From: Paulinella micropora
Taxonomy: Eukaryota > Cercozoa > Imbricatea > Euglyphida
Length of the DNA: 64,000 bases
NCBI GenBank assembly: GCA_009731375.1
Contig: BJOX01000096.1
Coordinates: 375,274 to 439,273 of the forward strand
Direction of reading: 5' to 3'
Shown: in pieces, positions 1 to 64,000 of the stretch
Numbering within the stretch: the stretch's first letter is position 1
How the letters are laid out: every line of letters starts with the position of its first letter
The notes under the pieces: model-generated
Databases searched by the model: none
What the model was told of the DNA's origin: nothing
What the model saw: only the letters and a program-made list of their open reading frames with translations
Program-made: the position numbers and the translations under genes

Positions 1-63
1 CCCCCCCCCCCCCCCCCCCCCCCCTCTCTCTCTCTCAGTATCTATCTATTTATCTATTTGCAG

Positions 64-19480
<19,417 letters not shown>

Positions 19481-19867
19481 TATGGAAATGAGACGTTTCC
19501 TAGTTCTAAACTACAATCAGCAATAACTTCAAGTGCTTCAATCTCAGCCAATGCTGGTTGCTGTCGCTTGTGCAGTGGCTCGTTTGAAAGCTCTCGTCAA
19601 GAGCTTACTAATGAGCTACGATTTAGATCCTGGACCCGAGTACGGGCTGAGAACGAAGCGCTTAAAGTCATTGCTCCTTGCACTTAAGAACTAGGAACTT
19701 CTCAAAGGAAATGCTAAGGCCATCATTTGAAAGCTCAGGATAAGGGCTTTGCAACGGCCTGCTCAAACATTGTCCGCATCACACAAATCAACATTGATGG
19801 AGACAAAACTGAATGCAAAGTTGGGTGATCTTATCGTTTGAACATCGTCGGTAGTCTCTCAAGAGAC

Positions 19868-19870
<3 letters not shown>
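19481..19870. other. 3' flank of the BTB-BACK gene
   Basis: Mixed-composition DNA. Near 19560-19595 and 19645-19700 it shares words with the 7.9-8.4 kb repeat (reverse-oriented TTGTGCAGTGGCTCGTTTGAAAG, and CACTTAAGAACTAG). No ORF is supported. Confidence 0.55.
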
Positions 19871-19922
<52 letters not shown>

Positions 19923-20184
19923 CCCCTTTTTTAAAAAAAAAAAAAAAAAAAAATCATGNNNNNNNNNNNNNNNNNNNNNNNNNNNNNNNNNNNNNNNNNN
20001 NNNNNNNNNNNNNNNNNNNNNNNNNNNNNNNNNNNNNNNNNNNNNNNNNNNNNNNNNNNNNNNNNNNNNNNNNNNNNNNNNNNNNNNNNNNNNNNNNNNN
20101 NNNNNNNNNNNNNNNNNNNNNNNNNNNNNNNNNNNNNNNNNNNNNNNNNNNNNNNNNNNNNNNNNNNNNNNNNNNNNNNNNNNN
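19871..20184. other. Poly-T/poly-A junction and 226-bp assembly gap
   Basis: A T tract of about 50 bp, CCCC, T6 and an A tract of about 21 bp run into Ns at 19959-20184. Facing homopolymers around a gap suggest a collapsed or mis-joined repeat. Confidence 0.8.
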
Positions 20185-20423
20185 TTTTCTCGCCATTTTC
20201 ACAAAACGGCACTTTGATCCCAGTTGCCTCGATCAATGGTAGTGATATGACCATGCGGATGGTATGGTTGGAAAAGCTCAGGGGCAAGGGCATGCCAACG
20301 ACGAGCTCCTCATCGCTGTATCATGGATATTCTGGGCGTTTTCGTTGTCATTCTCAAGACAAGACGGCGCAAGTTGGGCTCTTCTTTATTGCCTCGACGC
20401 AAACTGTAGACCATAACTTCTCG

Positions 20424-20530
20424 GTCGCCACCTCATAATGTGGTCAGCTTACCGAGAAAAACACACATCTTCGGCCCGACAGATTTCACTTGTTTACGGG
20501 CTCGCCGGCCCGGCTCACCCGTAAAAAACG
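20424..20530 (-). mobile_element. Double-hairpin MITE-like element, copy A
   Basis: Two adjacent imperfect palindromes: CTCGGT...CATAATGTGG...ACCGAG, then TACGGGCTCGCCGGCCCGGCTCACCCGTA. The same pair in reversed order occurs at 34180-34302, so the two copies are in opposite orientation. Confidence 0.6.
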
Positions 20531-20711
20531 TCAAAAAAACCATTCAACATGGAACTTATTGCTCTTGGCCAAGATCTATGATACAGCGATGATAAGCAGG
20601 TCATTGAACTTATTGCTCTGGGCCAAGATCCATGATACTTTAGCAACGTACCTAAAATTACCCTAACTTCAATCGAGCAGACAGTACTGTCCCCTCTAAA
20701 CAACCTACCCA

Positions 20712-20920
20712 CCTAACCCTAACCCGAACCTGAACCCGAACCCTAGCCCTAACCAATGAACCCTAACCAATGTCCACGGTCCAATGAACCCTAACCCTAA
20801 CCAATGAACTCTAACCCTAACCAATGAACCCTAACCCTAACTAATTAACTCTAACCAATGAACCTTAACCCACCAATGAACCCTAACCCTAACCAATGAA
20901 CCCTAACCAATGTCCAGACT
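20712..20920. repeat. Interstitial CCCTAA (telomere-type) repeats
   Basis: Degenerate CCCTAACC and CCCGAACC units are interspersed with CAATGAACCCTAACC. The G-rich strand would be TTAGGG. A second short array, (TTAGGG)4 with TTCGGG variants, lies at 49735-49772 in a kinase intron. Confidence 0.8.
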
Positions 20921-21191
20921 GGCCATCATCTCCACTTTCATAACGAGCCCAATTTCTCGGGGGAGAATACAAGCTCTCACAGCCATTGAAATGTAGATGA
21001 TGGAAAAGAGGAAATTGATAGGAGAAAGAGGAATTCAAAGAGATCCGCTATAACTCTAAGACTTATTCTACAACACCCGGAATTTTTGGTGTCTAGTGCC
21101 ACTTTCTGGCTTGGCGGCCTGGAAACCCTGGTCTGAGGTGGCATTTTCACACCCAAAACCCGAAATTGGGGGGTGGTGTAGAGGAGCCTAA

Positions 21192-21243
<52 letters not shown>

Positions 21244-21440
21244 NNNNNNNNNNNNNNNNNNNNNNNNNNNNNNNNNNNNNNNNNNNNNNNNNNNNNNNNN
21301 NNNNNNNNNNNNNNNNNNNNNNNNNNNNNNNNNNNNNNNNNNNNNNNNNNNNNNTTTTTTTTTTACGACCTACGTTTTTGTAGTACTACGCAGAACTAAA
21401 GCAGACAATTGCACATACATACACTTAAAGCTATATATAT
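20921..21440. other. Intergenic DNA with T-tract and gap 21244-21354
   Basis: Non-repetitive sequence to 21190 is followed by a T tract of about 45 bp, a 111-bp gap and another T run. No coding evidence is seen. Confidence 0.6.
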
Positions 21441-21632
21441 ATATAATGTAATATAATATAATATAATGTAATATGATATAATATAATATAATATAATACA
21501 ATACAATATAATATAATATAATATATAATATAATATAATATAATATAATATAATATAATATAATATAATATAATATAATATAATATAATATAATATAATA
21601 TAATATAATATAATATAATATAATATAATATT
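21441..21632. repeat. (ATAAT)n array
   Basis: Pentanucleotide TAATA repeats span about 190 bp with few interruptions. Confidence 0.85.
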
Positions 21633-21736
21633 CATATATATTGAGACTTCAATCGCGCTTCGTGCGTGTGTTATCGTCGAGATGTAGCTATACCAACATC
21701 CTCTGGATGCATGAAAATTCAGTTTGCACTCTACTA

Positions 21737-21780
<44 letters not shown>

Positions 21781-21789
21781 AACTACTAT

Positions 21790-21861
<72 letters not shown>

Positions 21862-21900
21862 CACTACTCATACTACTACTACTACTACTACTACTACTAG
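21737..21900. repeat. (ACT)n-(AGT)n-(ACT)n trinucleotide block
   Basis: (ACT)n over 21737-21783 is followed by (AGT)13 over 21790-21828 and (ACT)n again to 21899. CTA and TAG arms are complementary, so the block can fold as a long hairpin. Confidence 0.85.
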
Positions 21901-22511
21901 TTGCTATTGTCTTTATTGTTGCGGTTTGATTCTATTTTTCTGCAATTTTTTCTCGTACATATGCACGTTTCTATATTTTATTTTAGTTATTATCATCAAT
22001 AATATTAATTATTAATATCATTGTAACAAGACACTTGGTCTTACCCTTACGAGCTCAAGGAAAAGAGAATTTAATGATGAACACAACTGGTTCAAGGCTA
22101 AGCTCCACTTCTATAACAGAAAGGGAAGTCAGAATTGAACCCAAACAACAAGCCAAAGGGAAAACCCCGCAAGAAACTGAGTCCCTATGACCGGGTCAAC
22201 TAACACGATTCTTTTGTCCGTACACTGCACAAATGCCAAAACATACCAACAAGCAACAACTCATAAGTGCAATTTCCCTTATTCTGCAATAAATTCCCAG
22301 TCACGGGAAAAACAGCTAAATTCCATAGAACTTGATTTCCGTACTCATTTTCCTTGTCCTTATAAACTGTTACTACATTTGTTCGAAAAGGTTCGTGTCA
22401 ACGATATTAACGTGGGAGGTTAATGAATAAGGATGCCACAGCTTTGTGGAGCTTACATCCTAACCACCTTCACCACTACGGTAAACGGTTAAGTGTAAAA
22501 TATACGTATCA

Positions 22512-23110
22512 TACTTTCAGAAATAGTTATTTATTAACAGGGGTTTACCGGACCACGAGTGACCGTGCTCACCCCTTTGCATAAGGTTAAATTTAGTACC
22601 AGTGCTGGTTAGCGGAAAAGGCAAGGGTTTGGTCTGCAGTGCATGTGAGCTGTGCTCACGACGTAAGTTTTTGAGACAAGTTTTTGTGGAGGGAAAGCTG
22701 GTTTAATTTTCAAGTAGTAGCGAATGTCTCAGCTGAATTGAAAATGAAATAGTACTGCCAGTCAGAAAATCGTAGTATATATGGGGGGGGGGNNNNNNNN
22801 NNNNNNNNNNNNNNNNNNNNNNNNNNNNGGGGGGGGGGGGGGGGGGGAAGGAAGTTGACAGTAAGTACAAACGTTAAATAGTATTTGTGGTGAAAAACCA
22901 CTGTAAATAGGTTGGTAGTATATACGTTATGAAGATCATTCTAGGTTGGGTATTGTAGTAATGCGATATGATTCCTTAGTAGGTTATTAGTCCACCTGCT
23001 AGTTAGGCCTGGAGCCTCAGCGGCAGTGCGGATGGAAAAAGGAGAGCATAGGTAAGATATAATAATTATATGGTGAGGTGGCAGATGATGTTAGATAGTG
23101 CAATGGCAGT
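22512..23110 (+). repeat. Three-copy dispersed repeat, copy 1
   Basis: Begins CTTTCAGAAATAGTTATTTA and contains GGGGTTTACCGGACCACGAG. It is colinear with 24658-25210 and partly with 26139-26560. A poly-G tract interrupted by a gap (22783-22847) sits where copy 2 has only GGGGGGC. Confidence 0.8.
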
Positions 23111-23169
23111 GCTACATAGCCAGAAATGCAGAGAGTGGAGGGCAGGTAACAGGGTTTGAATAGGCTGAG

Positions 23170-23435
23170 GAAAGCTGGCATGGGGAGGCCGCGAGTCGGG
23201 AAGCACTAGTGCTAGGGCAGTAAAGGTAACTGAAATAATTTATTGTAAGTAAATGAAATAATTGAATGGCTAGAAGGGCTAGAGTAGAGGAGGGCTATAG
23301 TGTCAGGTCAATAAGTGCTTCAGCTCGGGAAGCACTAGTCACATTGTTAGGGCAGTAAAGATAATAAAATAATTTAAGTAATTGAAATAATTGAAGGGCT
23401 AGAGTAGAGGAGGGCTATAGTGTCAGGGCAATAAA
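23170..23435. repeat. Local tandem duplication of about 145 bp
   Basis: TCGGGAAGCACTAGT..., GGGCAGTAAAG and GGGCTAGAGTAGAGGAGGGC recur in the same order at 23178-23305 and 23326-23430. Confidence 0.7.
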
Positions 23436-23439
23436 TGCT

Positions 23440-23600
23440 CCAGAAGCTATCGATCCATCCATCGAACCATCCAACGATTCATCTATTGATCTATCCATCG
23501 ATCCATCCCTTGATCCATTCATCGATTCATTTATTGGTTCATTCATCGATCCATCCTTCGATCCATCCATCGGTGCATCCATCGAGCCCAGGGAGCAGCA
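23440..23600. repeat. ATCC/ATCG tetranucleotide minisatellite
   Basis: Degenerate CATCGATCCATC units. No exon is supported. Confidence 0.75.
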
Positions 23601-23924
23601 GTGAAGGCAGTAGAAGTGAATAGAGTAAGGGAGTGCTGTACTAGTGTAAGCAATGAGCCTTATATAAACGAACTGTAACCAATGGAGCCATACGAAATAT
23701 ATATGAATGCATCATCGGACTAGTTGAAGCAATCGGTGGAGAGCAAGGGACAAGAGCACGGGGATCACATTCTCCCCCATAACGAAACATAGCGTATAGG
23801 GGGGATCCACGGGAAAGGAGAATGATGACTGAACGAAGAACGAAGAAGCCTAGAACTAAGCCTTTAAGGAAGAAACGATGAGCGATGAGCGAAGAAGAGC
23901 TCTGCCAGGGGCAATTTTCTCTCC

Positions 23925-23939
23925 TGTGCATACACACAT

Positions 23940-23996
<57 letters not shown>

Positions 23997-24358
23997 CACA
24001 CACATCAACACCCACCCACCCACACACCCACATACTCACTACACATACGCACATATACATACACACACATCCACACACACATCCACATACACACACACAC
24101 ACACACACACACATGTACACGCATACACACACACAGACACATATATACACACATACACATAGGCACATACACACACACATACACACATACATACACATAC
24201 ACACACATACACCCACAAACACACGCACGCACACACACACACACACACACACACATACGCATATAGACACACACCCACACACACACACACATACACACAA
24301 ACACACGCACACACACACACACACGCACACACACACACACGTACACACACACGTACAC

Positions 24359-24402
<44 letters not shown>
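23925..24402. repeat. (CA)n-rich microsatellite
   Basis: About 480 bp of CACACA with CATACA, CCACCC and CGCACA interruptions. Confidence 0.9.
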
Positions 24403-24657
24403 CCACACATAACATGGACATTTGTGCCAGGGAGTAAATCTTCACGTCTCGTGTAAGGGCTGGTCGGTGGTTGCAGTAGTCAATGGGACTCCTGTAACTT
24501 TGTAGCTGGACTCCAGGGCAAACTCCAGAGCACGTGGAGACTCCAGGGCAAATGTTATCTCTGCTATGCATATGATTTCGCATATTGCATAGTAGGCGGT
24601 CTAGTCGTACAGACGTGTCGAATCCCCAACCCTAATCAGGGCAAGGATGCAGATTTA

Positions 24658-25210
24658 ACTTTCAGAAATAGTTATTTATTAACAGGGGTTTACCGGACCA
24701 CGAGTGACAGTGCTCACCCCTTTGCATAAGGTTAAATTTAGTACTAGGGCTGGTTAGCGGAAAAGGCAAGGGTTTGGTCTGCAGGGCAATGCCATGTGAG
24801 CTGTGCTCACGACGTAAGTTTTTGAGACAAGTTTTGTGGAGGGAAAGCTGGTTTTATTTTAGTGGTAGCAAATGTGTCTCAGCCGAATTGAAAATGAAGT
24901 AGTACGGCCAGTCAGAAAATCGTTGTAGATATGGGGGGCAAAAGGAAGTTGACAGAGTAAGTCCAAACGTTAAATAGTATTTGTGGTAAAAACCACTGTA
25001 AATAGGTTGGTAGTAGGTTATGAAGATCTTTCTAGGTTGGGTATTGGAGTAGTGGTATAATTCCTCAGTAGGTTATTAGTCCCTCTGCTAGTTGGGCCGG
25101 GAGCCTGCAGGGCGGGGGGGGGGGGGGGGGGGGGGGGGGGGAAGGGGAGCATAGGTAAGATAATTATATGGTGAGGTCAGATAGTGTTAGATAGGGCAAT
25201 GGGCTATATA
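24658..25210 (+). repeat. Three-copy dispersed repeat, copy 2
   Basis: Closely similar to copy 1 over several hundred bases (TTAACAGGGGTTTACCGGAC, GTTTGGTCTGCAG, GGAAGTTGACAG). A 30-base G run at about 25112-25141 replaces the GCGGATGG of copy 1. Confidence 0.8.
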
Positions 25211-25860
25211 GCCACTAGGATTTACAGGCCCTATGGGGTCCAAGCTTCCAAGCTCGCCCCATATCCTTTATCATAATATAATATTAAAACCGGAAGTATA
25301 TATTCTTCAAAACTGGAAATGTAATAAGAATTGATCTTATAATACATTTAATAACAAGGAATCACTTCCACGAGCTCGAGTGAATTCCCGTAAAAACTAA
25401 TAGCGACATATGTCTTTTTAGGCATTTTAAGCATTGGTAAAACGGGAGCACTTTTTACGTAACGAGTTTTTAACATTTTTTTGTTCAGTTTTTTTTATTT
25501 TTTTAATATATATATTTTTTATTAAAATGCTGGAATGTTGAATTTCCGTGCGGAAGAATAAAAAATTTTACTTTTGAATTTGAATTCGAATTTAATTGTT
25601 AACGGTAAAATGGTCAGGAAATGAAAAATATCAAGGGAAAAAAAGGGACAAGGATATGTGAAATTTTTTTTGAGTTGTTAGCCGCATCACGTTAACAGCC
25701 TGCTAATAGCACCGGGACAAGCAGAATCCTCGCCACGGCGCACAGCACAAGCCAGACCGAAAAATGTTACTCCTCACGAGAGCATGACAAGGGTCATCAC
25801 TGGGTGGGGGGGGGGGGGGGGGGGGGGGGAAAAGAGGGAAATTCAACTTTCAAGAATAGA
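25211..25860. other. AT-rich intergenic DNA
   Basis: A poly-G run at 25803-25829 and short palindromes (GAATTTGAATTCGAATTT). It ends with CAACTTTCAAGAATAG, which is the left end of dispersed-repeat copy 3. No coding evidence is seen. Confidence 0.6.
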
Positions 25861-26138
25861 TATTGCTGTTGACATTCAAGACAACAAAAAAAATTAGTTT
25901 TTCATTTTTGTGTCAGATTTTCATTTTTGTGACAGTTTTTCATTTTTGTGACAAAAATTCAAATTTTCAAATTTAACGGTAACATTTCGCGAAAATTTAC
26001 GATATTTTGCGGACGAATATAGCAGTTAATTTGAAAAATTCAAATTTTCACCCAAAATCAAAATTCCAACCAAAACTGAAATTCCAACCAAAACAGAAAA
26101 ATCAATTTTTTTTGTTGTCTTGAATGTCAACAGCAATA
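25861..26138. mobile_element. MITE with about 35-bp terminal inverted repeats
   Basis: The left end TATTGCTGTTGACATTCAAG... (25861-25895) is the near-exact reverse complement of the right end at 26104-26138. The total is 278 bp with no ORF. It splits dispersed-repeat copy 3: the flanks CTTTCAAGAATAG and TTAAATAACAGAGGTTTACC rejoin to match copies 1 and 2. TA at the edges would fit a mariner-type target site. Confidence 0.85.
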
Positions 26139-26560
26139 TTAAATAACAGAGGTTTACCAGACCACGAGTGACAGTGCTCACTCTTTTGCAAAAGTTTAAG
26201 TTAGTACTAGTTCAAGTTTAAGTAACAGGGTAAGGGCTGGGTAAAGGGCAGTGTGTGTGTTTGGTCTCCAGGGCTTGTGAGGTATGCTCACGACGAAGGT
26301 TGTGGGACGGAAGTCTGTGGCGTAGAATTGGTTTAGGTTGGTGTAGGTTGTCTGGGATGTGGTTGCGTTAAAATGGAAGCGTTAGAAGTACGGTCAGTGT
26401 GAGAAAAATTACGAGTTGATATGGGTAAAAAAGGAAATTGCTTTGTAAAATGGGAAATTTTCCAGTGCACCTTAGGCGACAAAATATTGGTAGGGTGGAA
26501 ATAAGTTAGAATAATTTTTGTTACTGCATAGTACGTTGTTAGTTCCTCAATGATTTTAGT
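26139..26560 (+). repeat. Three-copy dispersed repeat, copy 3 (diverged, interrupted)
   Basis: TAACAGAGGTTTACCAGACC and GTGACAGTGCTCAC align with copies 1 and 2, but with more substitutions. The 5' end is displaced by the MITE. Confidence 0.75.
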
Positions 26561-28480
26561 AACTGAATTCAAATTTAAGATTCAAAATATAAGTTAAATT
26601 CGAATTTCACACAAATTCCGAAAATCATTCGGAGTAACGCCAACATTTAAACTTCTCTCAGGCTTGGCAATCGTCCTTGCGATCCCAAGAAGGAGGAGAA
26701 GCCATCAACCTCGAGCCAAACCTCGACAGCCTCCATATTCCTACCGTTCACATTTACCTCTCTACTCCCTGCTAATAAATCATCAGGGGGTTATCGGATA
26801 AACCGGGGCATATGTAATTCCTTGTTCATTAGTGACTTTGAAAACGGAGGCTTTATAGAAAAAATGAGTTTTGCTCCTTTTTCTAAAATTCTTTTTTTAT
26901 TGAAAAGATCACACTGAAATCTAACTACTGATGAAATAACTTTTTTTTAAACTTTTGAATTTGAATTCGATTGCAAGAGTTAACGGTTACATGTACTTTT
27001 AAAAAGAAATTACGTTTTTTATGATAAGACAAGGGGGGTGTGAAAATTTGGTGGTCGCTGATTTAAGATGCGAACCTTTCAAATCTACAATCCTTTTTGA
27101 AAAAGCTTTCATTTTACAATTTTGCATGCTTCCTCCAGTTTGTGCTATTTCTGACAATTTTTTGGAAAAAATTCCCAGAAATTCAATCATTTTCTGTGGT
27201 GATTTGCGGGCCGACCGTGCTAGGAAAAGATGGCAGTCCAGAAGTCAGAAAATGTGAGTTGTATTTCTCAGCTTTAGAATGTGCTCCTGTACTGTGTGCT
27301 ATGTAAATGAGTAGATGGCATGTGTTCAATTACTTGTGCTTAAGGATTTTTTATATCGATGTGTGTGGAAACAAACCATCTGACCAAAAACCGTGTTTCA
27401 GCACTTCGAAAAAAAATATGATTCTGCTTTTTGAAGAGGTTTAGCTATTTTTTAGTCAGCAAACAAGTGGAATCCGTTCACATACTTATTAAAAGTCATT
27501 TTATGTGATTTTTTCAAAATAATAAATATTCATGAGTTTTGGGAGTTTCAACAGAAATTTTCTAAAAGCACAAAAATGCATCTTGAAATCTCTTTGGATA
27601 ATATTTCCGACACTCCAGGTACCTTTTGAAGTGTGCAGAAGTCCTTTTTGAATGTATATTTTAGTTGAAAACAATAACTTTTACTGAAAGCACTCTGGAG
27701 GCATCAGACCTGAATCATTGTTTTTCTCTCAGACAACAGCCTGACTTTGAAGAATCATTACTTGTACTACACATAATGCTCCTTCATTTCTATTTATTGA
27801 AACCATGCTCTATGACTTGGAGTTCAGTTTCTATAAGTTTTTTGACATAATATTCACCCTCTCATTGAGTTTTAGATCCGAGTTCACAAAATGTTTGACG
27901 TGCAAAAAAAGTCCTGACATGGTTTATCAAGTTCAAGTAGTTTCATAAGGCTTTATTGATTAAAAACGAATTGATACTTCAATAAGTGTGTACTAGCAAC
28001 TTTATAACTCAATAACTCTGACTAGAACAGTCGCAAACTATAAAGAAGACATATAATATATTTGATCACCTTTTGAAGTACTGTTTTCCAAGGAATGATT
28101 TGCAGTCAAAGAGAAAATTTACTCAAAAATTTCTTAGAACATTATCAAATGAGACATGATAAACAAGGCTGCATAGTTAGATTACAGAAAGAAAGTGAAT
28201 GTAAGATAAAAAATAGCTTTCGCTTCCTCTTCTTGTGCTTTTTTGACACTTAGCTTGAATTAAAAAAAATTCGATAGCGTTGTGCCATCCGGACACTTTT
28301 CCAAAAAATCGGGAAAATTTCCATCAAATATGGTGAAAAGTTGTATCAAACTTCATTCAAGTCTTTTATAAAAACTACTTAATATTTTTTCAAACAGATT
28401 GAAGATTCTGAAAGCTGTTCACTTGAACTTTAATATGGTAAAGGTTGATTATTCGAATAACAAAGCCGACACTACTAATG
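26561..28480. other. AT-rich unique intergenic DNA
   Basis: Frames up to 78 codons exist (for example 27021-27257 plus and 26999-27190 minus) but show no recognisable family, splice pattern or composition shift. I see nothing supportable as a gene here. Confidence 0.55.
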
Positions 28481-29079
28481 AACAGCCGAGTGGGCGAGGA
28501 ATTTACATATGAGGGGGGATCATAAGTTGTAGGCGCAGTCGAATAGGTAAATATGTGCTACTTTAATATACCCCGCTGTCAATCCAGACACCATAAGGGC
28601 TGTTAAACGGTAATCTTGAATAACACTTTTAACCGGGTAACGATAATACTATGATTATTAGAAATGACAGTTACACTCTTTAGACAGGAATAAATTATCG
28701 TTAGGCCGGACCACGGGAACTTCTCGGTTGGTGGCAAGTTTGCCTTGGTTGTTTTGCTAGTAGCTCCTTGCCGACTACAGTCTCCGCTGCACATTTTCCA
28801 TCATCTTTGACATTTATTTATATAGGAACAGAGGATTGGGTTACTAGCCGCCCGGAATGGATTGCATCAAGTTTTTTGTATCATTAGTAAAGAAGCGGCA
28901 TCAATAAATATCATATATTCTTTTAGACCAGAACAGGCAAAACGTGACATTGCTCTCGCTTTTCCGTCTACTATTGTCAGTATTCAAGTGTTTTACTCTC
29001 TACTATTTTTTGAATGAGCCGCAAGTTTTTACTAGTACGCAAGGCCCGGCTGAGTCACTCTTTGAATAAAAGTTGAACT

Positions 29080-29555
29080 TGCCGCCACTCGTAGGATTGA
29101 GTGGGAAGATCATTTTTCTGAATTCATGATTAAATATCAAGTTGAAGTTCGTAACACACCTTGAATGGTGTGGTTAACACATAATGTTAAGTACTAACTA
29201 AAAAGATAATTGAGCGGCAGGCTGGGCCAATTTTATCTGGTAAAACACGGAAGCCTGCCAAGACTATTGAGAGCCTGCCGCCTCCGTGAGCAACCGTCCT
29301 TTTCGGCAAAACTTGACTTCAACTTAAGTTCATGAAAACCGTCTAATAAGATTGGTTCACTGTCAGTCAATCACGGTAACTTTTGGTTTTTCGCCGGTAG
29401 GCAGTGTCTAGGTGATTCTGTTTTGATATTAATAGAATATTAATACAATCATCGGCCCACTCAGCTCTACGAGTGGCAAGTATTCTATTTATAAAACAGT
29501 GCTTGCGTAAAAATATGATGCCGCTCGTAGATTTGAGTGGGAAGCAATTTGGATC
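29080..29555. repeat. Cluster of short inverted-repeat units
   Basis: CCACTCGTAGGATTGAGTGGG at about 29087 is self-complementary. Related units CCCACTCAGCTCTACGAGTGG (29457) and CGCTCGTAGATTTGAGTGGG (29524) face each other. GCGGCAGGCT (29214) pairs with AGCCTGCCGC (29272). This looks like remnants of palindromic MITEs. Confidence 0.6.
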
Positions 29556-29811
29556 TCTATAACCCCCTAAGGGCCTTAGCGTCCCGTAATCCCCAGTTCA
29601 TCCAACCACAAATTATTAATTAAATTTACAGTAAAATTATTGAAGATAAATAGACAGACACTCTCAGCAGACAGACAGATGGAGATAGAAAAACCATTTC
29701 AGAATTTTAACTCTGTACTTACTGTTCTCGGCCAATATCGATGCTACAGCGATGAACACACACAATTATCTTGATGCAGTTTCTTCGCTTGCGCCACACA
29801 AAATCACAAAC

Positions 29812-29817
29812 TTTATT
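29812..29817 (-). promoter_or_regulatory. Candidate polyadenylation signal AATAAA of the kinase gene
   Basis: TTTATT on the plus strand reads AATAAA on the gene strand, about 75 nt beyond the TAA stop. Confidence 0.5.
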
Positions 29818-29890
29818 TATAATAAATAGGGTACAGTGACAGCTGACAACGCAGATATTTCATAATTATTGTACTATATCCAGGTGAAGC

Positions 29891-64000
<34,110 letters not shown>

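Noticed and set aside
20712-20920. True chromosome end
   Set aside because: Sequence continues normally on both sides and the units are degenerate; interstitial.
21641-22015. Thr/Ser-repeat ORF of 124 codons
   Set aside because: Dominated by (ACT)n/(AGT)n; no splice sites or conserved block.
27021-27257. 78-codon ORF in the intergenic region
   Set aside because: No family resemblance, no splice context, and the opposite strand is equally open; background level for AT-rich DNA.

Overview
This is a window of nuclear DNA from a eukaryote with a large, repeat-inflated genome and very short coding exons. A protist, possibly an alga, is my guess. No rRNA, tRNA, organelle or taxon-diagnostic gene is present, so the organism is left unassigned. 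More than half of the window is tetranucleotide and pentanucleotide microsatellite (TATC, TACA, TATG, TACC, TTAC types). Long open frames such as [23 protein letters not shown] and LLTYLLTY are translations of these tracts, not proteins.

Two convergent split genes can be read from splice sites whose codon phases agree exon after exon. (1) Plus strand, about 64-19480: 18 exons (23-73 nt scale, about 292 codons) encoding the C-terminal part of a BTB-BACK protein followed by an F5/8-type-C-like (discoidin-like) domain. Its 5' end lies to the left of the window. The TGA stop is at 19478-19480. (2) Minus strand, from beyond 64000 down to 29891: about 40 exons, about 1,950 codons visible. They encode a very long Ser/Pro-rich region and then a complete, apparently catalytically intact TKL-group (Raf-like/MAPKKK-like) protein kinase domain at 35305-30801, followed by a poly-Ser tail and TAA. 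Its N-terminus lies to the right of the window.

The space between the two 3' ends (19481-29890) is different in kind. It is AT-rich and much poorer in tetranucleotide arrays, and it holds MITE-like inverted-repeat elements, a three-copy dispersed repeat (one copy split by a MITE), interstitial CCCTAA repeats and assembly gaps.

The most unusual feature is what I call 'exon echoes'. Most introns contain one to many truncated, decaying copies of the adjacent exon embedded in microsatellite. Copies upstream of the true exon usually keep the acceptor and the 5' part. Copies downstream usually keep the 3' part and the donor. Complete copies with both splice sites are nearly absent. Examples are exon 5 (over 15 copies), exon 12 (6 upstream and 2 downstream) and exon 16 (about 8) of the BTB gene, and E3 (9 copies), E21 (5 copies) and the glycine-loop exon E33 (4 copies) of the kinase. 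The sense strand of the TATC repeat also switches with gene orientation: TATC on the plus strand in the left gene, GATA on the plus strand in the right gene. Microsatellites commonly begin exactly at a GTATGT or GTATCT donor. A dispersed TATC-tailed element of about 370 bp occurs six times, always inside an intron and in the sense direction.

Exon calls rest on reading frame, splice dinucleotides and phase continuity only; transcript data were not available. Runs of exactly ten N (2696, 12948, 52398, 55566, 56920, 57513) are nominal assembly gaps.
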